Positions 17,803 through 26,544 of a stretch of DNA of 64,000 nucleotides are shown here, one piece after another. The DNA lies in NCBI RefSeq assembly GCF_011393025.1, contig NZ_JAAOEO010000008.1:1-64000 (forward strand), given 5' to 3'. The notes below the pieces were generated by a model. The model was not told the origin of the DNA, did no database searches, and saw only the letters and a program-made list of their open reading frames with translations. The translations under genes were made by a program, and so were the position numbers. Every line of letters starts with the position of its first letter. Positions within the stretch are counted from its first letter, which is position 1. This DNA is from Neobacillus terrae. GTDB taxonomy: Bacteria > Bacillota > Bacilli > Bacillales > Cytobacillaceae.

Positions 17803-18836
17803 TGTTTGATAACCCCCTTGCTAAAAAATTTGCGAAATGTTTCCTGAAGTTCGTGAGAAGTTAATTTTGGACTAACTGTTTCTAAAGACTGTAAGGTAAT
17901 AATTGAACACGCCGCTCCAATTTTGCAGCAATTCTCCATGTCAATTCCTTTTATAAATGCATATAGGATTCCTGCTATTAGTGCATCTCCTGCTCCTGTT
18001 ACATCCATTACCGGAACAGATGGAGAGTGCAGAACGCCTGCCTCTCCATTCCTCGTAAAGTAAATCAAGCCCTTATCACCACGTGTAATAACAGTTCTCT
18101 CTGCACCTTTTGCCAGGATAGCTTCTGCGGCTTTGAAAAAGTCTCCCTCAGAAAGAATATCCACTCCTGATAACGCTTCTGCCTCCGACTTGTTTGTAAT
18201 TACCCATTCCACGCCTTTAAGACATGCAGGCAATCTTTTAATTTTCGAAGCAGAAACAGGAGCAATACATAAAGGGATTTTTTCAGTTTTACAGTAAAGA
18301 ATAATTTTCTCCAAAACAGCAGCCGGAAAATTAGTATCCAGTAAGATAAAATCCGCCTGCGAAATAAACGGCCACTTGCTGTCTATTAATTCTATATTTA
18401 CACTTTCATAAATCTCCATATCTGCTAAGGCTACGGCCATTTCTCCTTCCGCATCAAGGACAGCTGTGTATGATCCTGTTAACTGATCTTTAATTATTTC
18501 TGACGGGGCGAAATTCACAAATTCATTTGAATGTTTAAGAATCCACTGGCCTTCAGGGTCATTTCCCATAAATGACAGCAAAGAAGGGTTACAGCCCATC
18601 CGTCCTAGGTTCTCAGCGATATTCCTGGCTACTCCTCCGCATGAAACAACACTTTTAGCCGGATTCGAGTTACCCAATATGAGATCATTTATCGATTGAA
18701 TTTTTCGATCGACATTGGCTCCTCCGATGCACAAAATATCAGGCTTTCTTTTTGATTCATTCATTTCGTGTGATGCTGAAAAATGCGGGTCTTTTCCAAG
18801 GATGTCTAATAAAGCTTTTTTCTCAACTTGATCCAT
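17799..18836 (-). CDS. psuK: PfkB-family pseudouridine kinase
   Basis: 345 residues of the ribokinase/PfkB fold; phosphorylates pseudouridine for psuG. The signature DVTGAGDAL (catalytic Asp284) and the N-terminal GGANVDRK and [17 protein letters not shown] motifs are present. Many relatives carry a full winged-helix domain before the kinase; here only about 30 residues precede it, with a remnant ([12 protein letters not shown]), so the DNA-binding domain appears lost. Substrate is inferred from the tight coupling to psuG. GGGAG precedes the ATG. A cre-like site lies 63 bp upstream. Confidence 0.88.
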   Translation of the reverse strand: MDQVEKKALLDILGKDPHFSASHEMNESKRKPDILCIGGANVDRKIQSINDLILGNSNPAKSVVSCGGVARNIAENLGRMGCNPSLLSFMGNDPEGQWILKHSNEFVNFAPSEIIKDQLTGSYTAVLDAEGEMAVALADMEIYESVNIELIDSKWPFISQADFILLDTNFPAAVLEKIILYCKTEKIPLCIAPVSASKIKRLPACLKGVEWVITNKSEAEALSGVDILSEGDFFKAAEAILAKGAERTVITRGDKGLIYFTRNGEAGVLHSPSVPVMDVTGAGDALIAGILYAFIKGIDMENCCKIGAACSIITLQSLETVSPKLTSHELQETFRKFFSKGVIKH

Positions 18837-18898
18837 CGCTTATCTCATCTCCCGTTATCGCAGGCAGGATGTTTCTCATTTCTGCACTCACTCGACTG

Positions 18899-18912
18899 CG
18901 CAAACGCTTTCC
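18899..18912. promoter_or_regulatory. Possible CcpA (cre) site upstream of psuK
   Basis: CGCAAACGCTTTCC matches the cre consensus TGTAAACGCTTTCA in 11 of 14 positions, including the AAACGCTTTC core. Catabolite repression of a nucleoside breakdown operon is plausible but untested. Confidence 0.4.
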
Positions 18913-19037
18913 TTCTTTAATATATATATTCGTTAATACCTCGAGGAAATCCTTTAAGAATTCACTCCGTAATATTAATTTCTTAATATAGAGGTAAAAG
19001 AAAACCGAAATTTCGAAGGCTTAAAAAGAAAAAAATA

Positions 19038-19072
19038 TAAAATAAAAAGCTAAACCAATATTTGATTTAGCC
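19038..19072 (-). terminator. motAB terminator
   Basis: On the minus strand GGCTAAATC-aaatatt-GGTTTAGC followed by TTTTTATTTT, overlapping the motB stop. Confidence 0.8.
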
Positions 19073-19840
19073 TTTGCTGCGAGGCAGAATTAAAATTTCC
19101 ACCCTTCTATTTCTTGCCTTGCCATCAGGAGTATTATTTGGTGCAACCGGCTGATACTCTCCAAAACCTTTAGCACTAAACCAGCGAGGGTCCAGCTTTT
19201 CGTTCTGCAGAATAATTTTCATAAAGCTAACGGCCCGCATTACGCTTAACTCCCAGTTTGATTGATACCGCGAGTTTTTAATAGGCACATTATCTGTATG
19301 CCCGCTGATAATAATATTCCTTGGCGGATCCATAATGAGCAGGTCTGCAATTTCCCCTGCTGTTTTAATATCCTCGCCTCGGATGTCCGCACTTCCTGAA
19401 TTGAATAAAACATTGTCTCTTATCGAAATTAGGAGACCTTCATCTGTCAGAGAAGTCTGAAGCTTATCTGTGAGACCTTTTTGATTAATATAGGCCTGGA
19501 CTTTTCCCTGCAGTCCTTTAAGCTCTTCCTGATCCCTCAATTTTGCAGCATTCTCCTGCTCTTTGTTGGATACTGAGTTGTGAGTTTCCTGCTTTTTTAC
19601 ATTAGGTTTATCCAAGGCCCCATCATCCGCAGCACTTGAAAAATCCATTAGGCCCGTACCACCGGTAAACATCTCGTTAAATGCTTTCGACATAAGTTGA
19701 AACTTCTGTGCATCTATGGAACTCATAGCGAAAAGAACAATGAATAAAGCAAGAAGAAGAGTGAGAAGGTCTGCATAAGGAATTAACCATGATTCATCCA
19801 TATGGTCTTCATGATGTTTCTTTTTCCTGCGTCTACTCAT
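19067..19840 (-). CDS. motB: Flagellar motor stator protein MotB
   Basis: 257 residues. A short basic cytosolic tail precedes one membrane helix containing the proton-accepting Asp24 (PYADLLTLLLALFIVLFAM). A linker and a C-terminal OmpA-like peptidoglycan-binding domain (about 130-255) follow, with NVLFNSGSADI, ISGHTDNVPI and RNRRVEILI. It forms the stator with MotA and anchors it to the cell wall. Length and sequence resemble proton-type MotB of B. subtilis rather than the sodium-type MotS. It overlaps motA by eight bases. Confidence 0.95.
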   Translation of the reverse strand: MSRRRKKKHHEDHMDESWLIPYADLLTLLLALFIVLFAMSSIDAQKFQLMSKAFNEMFTGGTGLMDFSSAADDGALDKPNVKKQETHNSVSNKEQENAAKLRDQEELKGLQGKVQAYINQKGLTDKLQTSLTDEGLLISIRDNVLFNSGSADIRGEDIKTAGEIADLLIMDPPRNIIISGHTDNVPIKNSRYQSNWELSVMRAVSFMKIILQNEKLDPRWFSAKGFGEYQPVAPNNTPDGKARNRRVEILILPRSKG

Positions 19841-20627
19841 TCTGGGTCACAACGCTTTCTTCAAGAAACTTTCTGCGCTCACCTGCGGGAAGATAAGAAG
19901 CTAGTTTTTGCTCTATTACCCTTGGTGCTTCTCCTTCGAGTATTGAGAGAATACCTTCAACCATCATTTGTTTTTGTTTTGCTTCCTGCTGTGACTTGCG
20001 TTTTAATTTATTTGCAAAAGGATGCCATAAAACGTATCCGGTAAAAATTCCAAGCAATGTAGCAACGAATGCAGCAGATATGGCCCTGCCCAGTTCTTCC
20101 TGGTCATTCATGTGAGTTAAAGCAGCAATCAAACCAAGCACAGCACCCAGAACTCCAAGTGTAGGTGCATATGTTCCAGCCTGCGTAAAAATCCCGGCTC
20201 CAGATAAATGCCTCTCTTCCATTGCCTCTATTTCTTCAGACAGCACATCCCGTATGTATTCTGCACTTTGTCCATCAACTGCAAGCGATAAACCATTTCT
20301 TAAAAATGGATCATCTACTTCCCCAGTTTTTGCCTCTAAAGCAAGCAAGCCTTCCTTCCTGGCAAGCTGGGCCCATTCTGAAAACATTCTTATCAGGTCG
20401 GTTGGTTTAAGCAGTTTCTGCTCCTTAAAAAGGATTCCAAAAAGCTTTGGAACTTTTTTAAGTTCATTTGTTGGAAATGCAATGGTAACAGCTGCAATTG
20501 TTCCCGCTATAATGATTAAAAAAGCGGCTGGATTAGCCAAAGCAATAAGGGGAACTCCTTTAAAAACCATTCCCACCCCTACCGCTAAAAAAGCAAGTAT
20601 GATACCTATTATTGATGTTTTATCCAT
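19833..20627 (-). CDS. motA: Flagellar motor stator protein MotA
   Basis: 264 residues, four membrane helices (about 4-25, 33-52, 148-168, 178-200) and a large cytosolic loop between helices 2 and 3 that contacts the rotor (contains RMFSEWAQLARKEGLLALE). MotA/TolQ/ExbB family; uses the proton gradient with MotB to turn the flagellum. First gene of a two-gene operon, as in B. subtilis. I could not find a clear sigma-D promoter upstream. Confidence 0.95.
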   Translation of the reverse strand: MDKTSIIGIILAFLAVGVGMVFKGVPLIALANPAAFLIIIAGTIAAVTIAFPTNELKKVPKLFGILFKEQKLLKPTDLIRMFSEWAQLARKEGLLALEAKTGEVDDPFLRNGLSLAVDGQSAEYIRDVLSEEIEAMEERHLSGAGIFTQAGTYAPTLGVLGAVLGLIAALTHMNDQEELGRAISAAFVATLLGIFTGYVLWHPFANKLKRKSQQEAKQKQMMVEGILSILEGEAPRVIEQKLASYLPAGERRKFLEESVVTQNE

Positions 20628-20824
20628 GCGTCCTCACCTATCTCATCTGCCATTAAATAATGCCTTTTAAAAGTTTCCTTTTCTTTTTATTTCGACATAT
20701 TTCCTGATTTTTTAAGTGTTTCTATAAATTAAATTTTCTTTTACTGCGGAATTTTTTAGCTATCATTAATTATGAACAAGGGAGCAGTGCAGCTATCTTC
20801 CGATTCAAATTTTTCATATGTAAG

Positions 20825-20866
20825 CAAAAAGAGCCAAAGCAATCATTGATTGCCTTAGCTCTTCAT
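20825..20866 (-). terminator. Terminator of the DUF1992 gene
   Basis: On the minus strand AAGAGCTAAGGCAATCA-atg-ATTGCTTTGGCTCTTTTTG. Confidence 0.85.
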
Positions 20867-21241
20867 TTAAAGACCTAATTTCTTATGGATTTTTTGCTCG
20901 TAATTTTTAAATAGGGAAGAATTCGTTTGTGCACCTTTTTTGGACATCATACCATTGTAGCGATGTAGTTTCTGGTTCAGCCTTTTTTGGAGATTCTGCT
21001 TTTCTTCGGGATCCTGGCACTTTCTAATTAAATCTTCAATAGTCATCATTTCTTTTCTAACCTGTTTCTCTTCCTCGCTATATCCTGCATTTTTCAATAA
21101 TTTGTATGCCATTCTTAGCTCTTCGGGAATTCCGGAAACATCTTCAAGAATTAGGGGTTTGCCGAAACCAGGAAGATTTTCAAACTCTCCGTCGTCGTAA
21201 GCCCTGCGAATTTTATCCTCAATGATATGTGTAAAATCCAT
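20867..21241 (-). CDS. DUF1992 (DnaJ C28 conserved-domain) protein
   Basis: 124 residues. Contains IEDKIRRAYDDGEFENLPGFGKPL and a YKLLKNAGY stretch, the hallmark of DUF1992, a small domain also found in eukaryotic DnaJ homolog C28. No J-domain is present. The start is the ATG at 21241, seven bases after GGGGAGG; an earlier ATG two codons up sits on the ribosome site. Function is unknown. Own terminator. Confidence 0.88.
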   Translation of the reverse strand: MDFTHIIEDKIRRAYDDGEFENLPGFGKPLILEDVSGIPEELRMAYKLLKNAGYSEEEKQVRKEMMTIEDLIRKCQDPEEKQNLQKRLNQKLHRYNGMMSKKGAQTNSSLFKNYEQKIHKKLGL

Positions 21242-21357
21242 TGCCATTCCTCCCCGCGATTTCAGCTTAAACACCATTGGTATCTATTTTAATTATACCA
21301 GCTATTTACCAGTTTCCCAAGCTGTATATCCCTGAGAGGATTCGTCCAATAAAAAGT

Positions 21358-21969
21358 TCAGATCTTCCCTATCATCTTTGGATCCCTTTTCAAACCCGGC
21401 TGGCCGGGCTGCCAATTTGCAGGCACCCCTTCCCCTGTTTTAATAGCATATTGCAGTCCTTCCAATAGCCTTATATGTTCTTCGAGATTACGGCCAACTT
21501 CCCTCGGATAAATAAACTTTGCTGTAATAATTAAATCAGGATTAATAAAAAAGGATCCACGAAAAGCAGCCCCAGACGTTTCATCCAGCACCCGGTATGC
21601 TTTGCTGATTTCCTGATTCCTGTCACTTAGAATGGGATAATGAACATCCTTCAGGGAAGGTGAGGTCTCCAAAAATACTTTATGAGAGAATACACTATCT
21701 GTACTTATAGCAAACACTTCGGTATTCAATGCTTTTAACCTGTTATGAACAACAGCGACCGCCGCTAATTCCGTTGGTCAAACAAATGTAAAATCAGAGG
21801 GATAAAAGAAAAGCAAAACCCATTTTCCTCTATAATCAGCAAGGCTGTACTTTTTTATCTGGCCTTCCAGTACACCATCTGCTGTAAATAATGGGGCTTT
21901 ATCATCTCTGGTGGCATAAAAAAAGGATGGTCCCGCCGCCAGGTCACTGGCATATAATTCATCCGGCAT
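21358..21969 (-). CDS. prxU: Peroxiredoxin with in-frame UGA at the peroxidatic position: probable selenoprotein PrxU
   Basis: Read through one TGA (21780-21778), the frame gives a 203-residue AhpC/TSA-type peroxiredoxin. The first 63 residues end FYPSDFTFV; the next codon is TGA, and reading continues [20 protein letters not shown] in the same frame to a normal end ([12 protein letters not shown] ... IGKI). The catalytic cysteine of this family sits exactly in FTFV-C-PTEL, so UGA replaces it. No other cysteine occurs, and the usual C-terminal resolving site (VCPANW) reads GVPANW, which suggests a one-selenocysteine enzyme. GGAAAGGAG lies seven bases before ATG 21969. SECIS-like hairpins follow the UGA. 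The alternative is a nonsense mutation or sequencing error, but the exact position and intact downstream frame argue for selenocysteine. Selenocysteine machinery genes are not in this window. Confidence 0.82.
21744..21777 (-). promoter_or_regulatory. Candidate bacterial SECIS hairpin of prxU
   Basis: Directly after the UGA on the mRNA: C, CAAC, GGAATT, AGCG, loop GCGGU, CGCU, GUUG. CAAC pairs with GUUG and AGCG with CGCU, giving a bulged stem. Its apical loop starts 16 nt after the UGA and contains GGU, as in the E. coli fdhF element. A competing hairpin CUGUU-guucau-AACAG starts slightly further on. Confidence 0.6.
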
Positions 21970-22074
21970 AACTGCACTCCTTTCCCCTGGTTATATCTTT
22001 TATATAGATATGCATTTGCCCTATAAAAGGACCGTCATATTTCGCTAAGCATTGGGAAAGCTAAAGGTGAGGAA

Positions 22075-22345
22075 GAAAAGGCGCAAGCGCCCTGATCAGA
22101 TAATGAAAGGCTAAAATCGCCACGTCCTGTGGCAACGCGCCTTCCTGACCCACTTCCTGTGGGTCTCCAACAGGCATAAGACGAATCACGCAGTCATCCT
22201 CGGAAAAGCTTAAAGCTTTTCCTTCGTGCGATGCGGATGCTTCCGAAGCGTTTCTTGTCCTGATTTCTGAAGTGATTTGGCTTATGACCCCGACGGGCTG
22301 GGTGCTGGAGCTAGATTACAATAACCTTGTTCGGAGTTATCCACT
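22075..22345 (+). repeat. Dispersed GCGCAAGCGCC repeat, copy 2
   Basis: Nearly the same as 47583-47795, including AGGCTAAAATCGCCACG, GGCATAAGACGAATCACGC and GGCTTATGACCCCGA. This copy carries about 60 extra bases with an internal hairpin (AAAAGCTTAAAGCTTTT). Noncoding; it fills the gap between prxU and the next small gene. Confidence 0.8.
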
Positions 22346-22392
22346 CGGAAAAAAATCTATAATTTCCTAAACGACAAGAAAGGAGGGGCCTC

Positions 22393-22557
22393 ATGTCACG
22401 AGGAGTAAGTTTCAATCATAAAAAGAAGCATCATCCTGGAGATTTTCCGTCAGATGTCTTAACAGAAAAACATACCAAAGAGGCAGTCCATGACGAGGAA
22501 TTTATCGTTACTCAAGAAGCCTTTAAAAACAGAGTAGAAGATGAAACAGAGGCGTGA
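22393..22557 (+). CDS. Small hydrophilic protein, 54 residues
   Basis: Begins MSRGVSFNHKKKHHPGDFP and ends RVEDETEA: a basic, histidine-rich head and an acidic tail. A strong site (AAAGGAGGGG) precedes the ATG and a terminator overlaps the stop, so it is very likely expressed. It has no membrane segment. It resembles the many small proteins of Bacillus spore formers, but I do not recognise the family. Convergent with hutH. Confidence 0.7.
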   Translation: MSRGVSFNHKKKHHPGDFPSDVLTEKHTKEAVHDEEFIVTQEAFKNRVEDETEA

Positions 22558-22573
22558 TATTCACGCCTCATTT
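22547..22573. terminator. Bidirectional terminator between the small gene and hutH
   Basis: GAGGCGTG-atat-TCACGCCTC followed by ATTTTATT on the plus strand; the minus-strand T-run is weaker. Confidence 0.75.
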
Positions 22574-22575
22574 TA

Positions 22576-24084
22576 TTAACTGACAGGTTCCGTTAGGTTG
22601 TTCCACTCCATATTTTTGAGCCATTCAGAAACGGCTTCAATATCATTTGCAAAGATCCTGTCTTTCAAGATTTTTGGTACAACCAATCTGCCTCTTTCAT
22701 AAAAGCTTTTGGTCAGTTCAGCCATTTTTTCAATCCCTCTAAATTCCACTGCCTCCAAAGCACAAATCAATTCAATTGCCAAAACTCTTCTCATGTTTTG
22801 AATAATCATATAAGCATGCCTTGCCGCAATGGTCCCCATGCTTACATGGTCTTCCTGGTTTGCCGAGGACGGGATTGAATCCACACTTGCAGGATGTGCT
22901 AGTGTCTTATTTTCCGAAACGAGCGAAGCAGCCGCATATTGCATAATCATTGCTCCAGATTGCAGTCCCGGCTCGGGGCTAAGAAATGGAGGCAAGTCAT
23001 TAAGCTGAGGATTTACAAGCCGTTCAATGCGCCGTTCTGAAATATTTGCAAGCTCTGCCGCAGCAATTTTCATAAAATCCATAGCAAAGGCTATCGGCTG
23101 GCCATGAAAATTCCCACCTGAAATGACCTTTTCCCCATTATCAAAAATAAGCGGATTATCTGTTGCCGCATTCATTTCAATTTCAAGTTTTTCTTTTACA
23201 TAGTCAAGAGCCTGCCACGAGGCCCCATGAACCTGTGGAATACATCTTAAGGAATAAGCATCCTGAACTCTTATTTCCCCTTGCTTTGTTGTTAATTGAC
23301 TGCCTCTTAAATAATGGCGAATCCGTTCAGCTGTTTCAATTTGCTGCCGGTATCCCCTTGCAATGTGGATGTCCTCATCAAAGGCATCAATGATGCCTTT
23401 AAGGCCTTCAATAGTAATAGCTGCAATGATTTCACTTTGTCTGGCTGCCTGTTCTGCCTCAAGATAACCTATCACTCCCATTGCTGTCATAGCTTGGGTC
23501 CCGTTGATTAAAGCAAGCCCTTCTTTTGCTTCGAGTGTAACCGGGAATATACCTTCCTGCCTAAAAGCTTCCTCGGAATTTATTTTTTCCCCTTTGTAAA
23601 AAACTTTTCCCTCACCAATCAAAGTCAGCGCCAAGTGCGAAAGAGGCGCAAGATCACCGCTTGCTCCAAGTGATCCCTGCTGTGGAATTATTGGGATGAT
23701 GTTTTTATTAACCATATCAAGGAGTCTTTCAATAATAACAGGACGCACTCCGGAATACCCCTTGAGCAGTGCATTTGCCCTAAGTAATAACATGGCCTTG
23801 GAAACCACTTCAGGGAACGGCTCCCCTACTCCACAGGCATGTGACCTGATTAGGTTCAGCTGTAAATCACGAACATTTTCCTGTTCAATAAGAACATCAC
23901 TAAATTTGCCAAAACCCGTATTGATTCCATATACTACTTTTTTCTCTTGAACAATCCGTTCCACTGCATCCCTGCTCTTTTGAACATCATCCATACTATC
24001 CTGTGAAGCAGCAACTGGTTTATTTTGAAAAAGGATTTCCTTAACCTGTTCAAGTGACAATGTATTTCCAGTCAGAATAACCAT
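22576..24084 (-). CDS. hutH: Histidine ammonia-lyase
   Basis: 502 residues. Converts histidine to urocanate and ammonia, the first step of histidine use. The Ala141-Ser142-Gly143 triplet ([12 protein letters not shown]) forms the MIO prosthetic group, and VYGINTGFG (about 51-59) is the conserved Tyr-containing loop. ATG 24084 follows GAGGTGAG. The frame runs 43 codons further upstream, but across a terminator-like hairpin, so those codons are leader. No other hut gene is adjacent. The leader carries a sigma-A promoter, a palindrome and the hairpin, which implies layered control. Confidence 0.96.
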   Translation of the reverse strand: MVILTGNTLSLEQVKEILFQNKPVAASQDSMDDVQKSRDAVERIVQEKKVVYGINTGFGKFSDVLIEQENVRDLQLNLIRSHACGVGEPFPEVVSKAMLLLRANALLKGYSGVRPVIIERLLDMVNKNIIPIIPQQGSLGASGDLAPLSHLALTLIGEGKVFYKGEKINSEEAFRQEGIFPVTLEAKEGLALINGTQAMTAMGVIGYLEAEQAARQSEIIAAITIEGLKGIIDAFDEDIHIARGYRQQIETAERIRHYLRGSQLTTKQGEIRVQDAYSLRCIPQVHGASWQALDYVKEKLEIEMNAATDNPLIFDNGEKVISGGNFHGQPIAFAMDFMKIAAAELANISERRIERLVNPQLNDLPPFLSPEPGLQSGAMIMQYAAASLVSENKTLAHPASVDSIPSSANQEDHVSMGTIAARHAYMIIQNMRRVLAIELICALEAVEFRGIEKMAELTKSFYERGRLVVPKILKDRIFANDIEAVSEWLKNMEWNNLTEPVS

Positions 24085-24106
24085 ATTTCTCACCTCTAAC
24101 GCATTA

Positions 24107-24167
24107 GTAAAATAAAGAAAGAGGCTGGGTTTCAAATCGTTTAGATTTGAATCCCAGCCTCTTTTAT
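24107..24167 (-). terminator. Terminator-like hairpin in the hutH leader
   Basis: On the minus strand AAAGAGGCTGGG and its complement CCCAGCCTCTTT enclose TTCAAATC...GATTTGAA and are followed by CTTTATTTT. It lies between the promoter and hutH, so it must be passed for expression. It could be an attenuator, or a dispersed GAGGCTGGG inverted repeat of the sort common in Bacilli. Confidence 0.75.
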
Positions 24168-24214
24168 GAAAAGTACCCCTATTGAACCTTTCATCTCCAT
24201 CATCCCTATCCACC

Positions 24215-24277
24215 TGTAAATTTCTGAATTTACAAGTAATTATCTTTATTGTATGTTTAGCAAATTCTTTTTGTCAA
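24215..24277 (-). promoter_or_regulatory. hutH promoter and operator palindrome
   Basis: On the minus strand -35 TTGACA (24277-24272), an 18-bp spacer and -10 TACAAT (24253-24248). Just downstream is the 20-bp palindrome TGTAAAT-n6-ATTTACA (24234-24215), which fits a dimeric repressor, for example of the GntR/HutC type. The regulator is not identified here. Confidence 0.7.
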
Positions 24278-24382
24278 TAAAGACTTTTCCTTTATAACCT
24301 TTTAAACTGCCCGATTACAAAAATCACAAAATATCCGTTATACTGTAGGGAGGTTAATTTGCCTATTTGGAAAGGAGTCATT

Positions 24383-26473
24383 ATGAAATCTCTTGTACTT
24401 GCAGAAAAACCGAGTGTTGCCCGGGAACTGGCACGTGTTCTCGGTTGCAGACAAACACATAAAAGTTATTTAGAAGGCGACCAGTATATTGTGACTTGGG
24501 CGCTTGGACATTTGATCGAGCTTAAAATGCCGGAGCATTATGATAATAAATATAAAACCTGGAATCTGGAGGACCTTCCGATCATTCCTCCTAAAATGGG
24601 GCTGCAGGTGATCAAGCAGACAAATCACCAATACAGAGCGATAGAAAGTTTGATGAAACGGAAAGACATTAAGGAGTGCATTATTGCCACCGATGCTGGC
24701 CGTGAGGGGGAGCTTGTAGCACGCTGGATTCTTGAAAAAGCGAATTGGAACAAGCCTATTAAGCGCCTGTGGATTTCCTCCCAAACCGATCGGGCTATTA
24801 AAGACGGCTTCCGGAATCTAAAACCGGGGAAAGAGTTTGATAATCTTTACCATTCAGCCGTGTGCCGGGCAGAGGCTGACTGGCTGATTGGATTGAATAT
24901 TACAAGGGCTTTAACCACGAAATACAAAGATCCTCTTTCTGCAGGCCGTGTCCAGACACCAACTCTTGCTATGGTTATGGAGCGTGAAGCGCAAATACAG
25001 AAATTTACACCTAAAGAATATTGGACAATCAAAGCAGATATTGGTCCATTTACAGCTGATTGGGAAAAAAATAATGAGAAACGAATTTTCGATAAAGAAG
25101 CTGCAGAAAAAATTGTTGGGAATTTGCAAGGTGCTAAGGCTGTTATCGAGAAGATCGACCGAAAGAAAAAGAGTGAGCCGCAGCCACTGCCTTACGATTT
25201 AACCGAATTGCAAAGAGATGCAAATAAACGATTCGGATTTTCAGCTAAAAAGACTTTATCCACCCTGCAGAGGCTCTATGAACAATATAAAATTGTTACC
25301 TATCCTCGGACCGATTCCCGATATTTAACCTCTGACATGGAATCAACTATGCTCGACCGGCTTCAAGGAATGAGTTCAGGTTATAAAGAGGAAATCCGTC
25401 CGCTTATTGCTAATAAAGGGAAGGTACTAGGTAAGCGCGTATTTAATAATGAAAAAGTAACAGATCACCACGCGATTATTCCTACTGAAGAACGTCTGGT
25501 GCTTAGTGATTTGGATAATGATGAACGAAAGCTATATGACATGATTGCCCGCAGATTTCTGACTTTATTTTTGCCAGCCTATGAGTATGAAACTATACAG
25601 ACCGTATTTAAGGCAGAGGGCGAAACATTTAAAGCAATTGAAACAGTTATTATTAATCCAGGCTTTAAACAGATATTGGGCAAAGAGGATGCTCCTCTTG
25701 AAAAGCAATCCATGCAAAAGCTTTCCCAGGGACAGTCTTTCAATATAAAAGAGCCTTCTCTCCAGCAAAAATGGACCGAACCTCCGACCCGTTATTCTGA
25801 AGCTGATATATTGGGACAAATGGAAAAGTTCGGGCTCGGAACACCGGCAACTAGAGCAGAGATTATTGAACGCCTAGTTGAAACCGAAGTGGTCGAGCGC
25901 AAAAACGGGCGTTTCCATCCTACTAAAAAAGGACAGCAGCTTATTGAATTGGTAAATGATGAGCTAACATCACCTGAACTTACAGCTAAATGGGAAAAGG
26001 AGCTTGAGTTAATTTCAAAGGGTAAAGCTGATCCTAAAGCATTTTCTAAAAAAATCAGGAAGCAGACAGAACAGCTTGTATCTGAAGTTAAAATCAGTGA
26101 TAAGTCCTATCGTGCACATAATCTCACTGGCTCTAAATGTCCGGAATGCGACTCCTTCCTAAAAGAGAGAAATACAAAGGATGGAAAAATTCTAGTCTGT
26201 TCGAACCTTGAATGTTCCTATCGCAGACGGAAGGATCCAAAGCTGTCCAACCGCAGATGTCCGCAATGCCATAAGAAAATGGAGCTTCACGAAGGAAAAG
26301 CAGGAGTTTACTTCCAATGCCGCCGCTGTAACATTGTGGAAAAAGCGGAGGAAAAGAAGAAGGCGGTCAACAAGCGCGAAGAACGGAAGCTTGTCCATAA
26401 GTACACACAAAAAGAGGACTTTGGAACAAGCCTTGGCGATTTGCTGAAACAAGCATTAAATAAAGAAGACTAA
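24383..26473 (+). CDS. topB: DNA topoisomerase III
   Basis: 696 residues, type IA topoisomerase that decatenates DNA. The Toprim part shows Glu8 (LAEKPS) and DAGREGE (104-110); the catalytic tyrosine is Tyr307 in VTYPRTDSRY. The C-terminus carries two CxxC...C zinc-ribbon modules (CPECDSFL ... CSNLEC, and CPQCHKKM ... CRRC). ATG 24383 has GGAAAGGAG upstream; the frame opens eight codons earlier without a ribosome site. Single gene with its own terminator. Length is close to B. subtilis TopB (about 727). Confidence 0.95.
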   Translation: MKSLVLAEKPSVARELARVLGCRQTHKSYLEGDQYIVTWALGHLIELKMPEHYDNKYKTWNLEDLPIIPPKMGLQVIKQTNHQYRAIESLMKRKDIKECIIATDAGREGELVARWILEKANWNKPIKRLWISSQTDRAIKDGFRNLKPGKEFDNLYHSAVCRAEADWLIGLNITRALTTKYKDPLSAGRVQTPTLAMVMEREAQIQKFTPKEYWTIKADIGPFTADWEKNNEKRIFDKEAAEKIVGNLQGAKAVIEKIDRKKKSEPQPLPYDLTELQRDANKRFGFSAKKTLSTLQRLYEQYKIVTYPRTDSRYLTSDMESTMLDRLQGMSSGYKEEIRPLIANKGKVLGKRVFNNEKVTDHHAIIPTEERLVLSDLDNDERKLYDMIARRFLTLFLPAYEYETIQTVFKAEGETFKAIETVIINPGFKQILGKEDAPLEKQSMQKLSQGQSFNIKEPSLQQKWTEPPTRYSEADILGQMEKFGLGTPATRAEIIERLVETEVVERKNGRFHPTKKGQQLIELVNDELTSPELTAKWEKELELISKGKADPKAFSKKIRKQTEQLVSEVKISDKSYRAHNLTGSKCPECDSFLKERNTKDGKILVCSNLECSYRRRKDPKLSNRRCPQCHKKMELHEGKAGVYFQCRRCNIVEKAEEKKKAVNKREERKLVHKYTQKEDFGTSLGDLLKQALNKED

Positions 26474-26484
26474 AATGTTGTGAA

Positions 26485-26513
26485 CCGGGCATATTGCCCG
26501 GTTTTTTTAATTG
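26485..26513 (+). terminator. topB terminator
   Basis: ACCGGGC-atatt-GCCCGGT followed by seven T. Confidence 0.9.
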
Positions 26514-26544
26514 GATTCCAATTGAACTTCGTCCCCGTTTTGGT

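Noticed and set aside
21358..21969. Peroxiredoxin as two separate genes or a frameshift pseudogene
   Set aside because: Both parts are in the same frame and separated only by one TGA at the catalytic Cys codon. The second part has no start codon or ribosome site near its beginning.
22576..24213. hutH starting at 24213
   Set aside because: The extra 43 codons run through a terminator-like hairpin and lack HutH similarity; GAGGTGAG fits ATG 24084.
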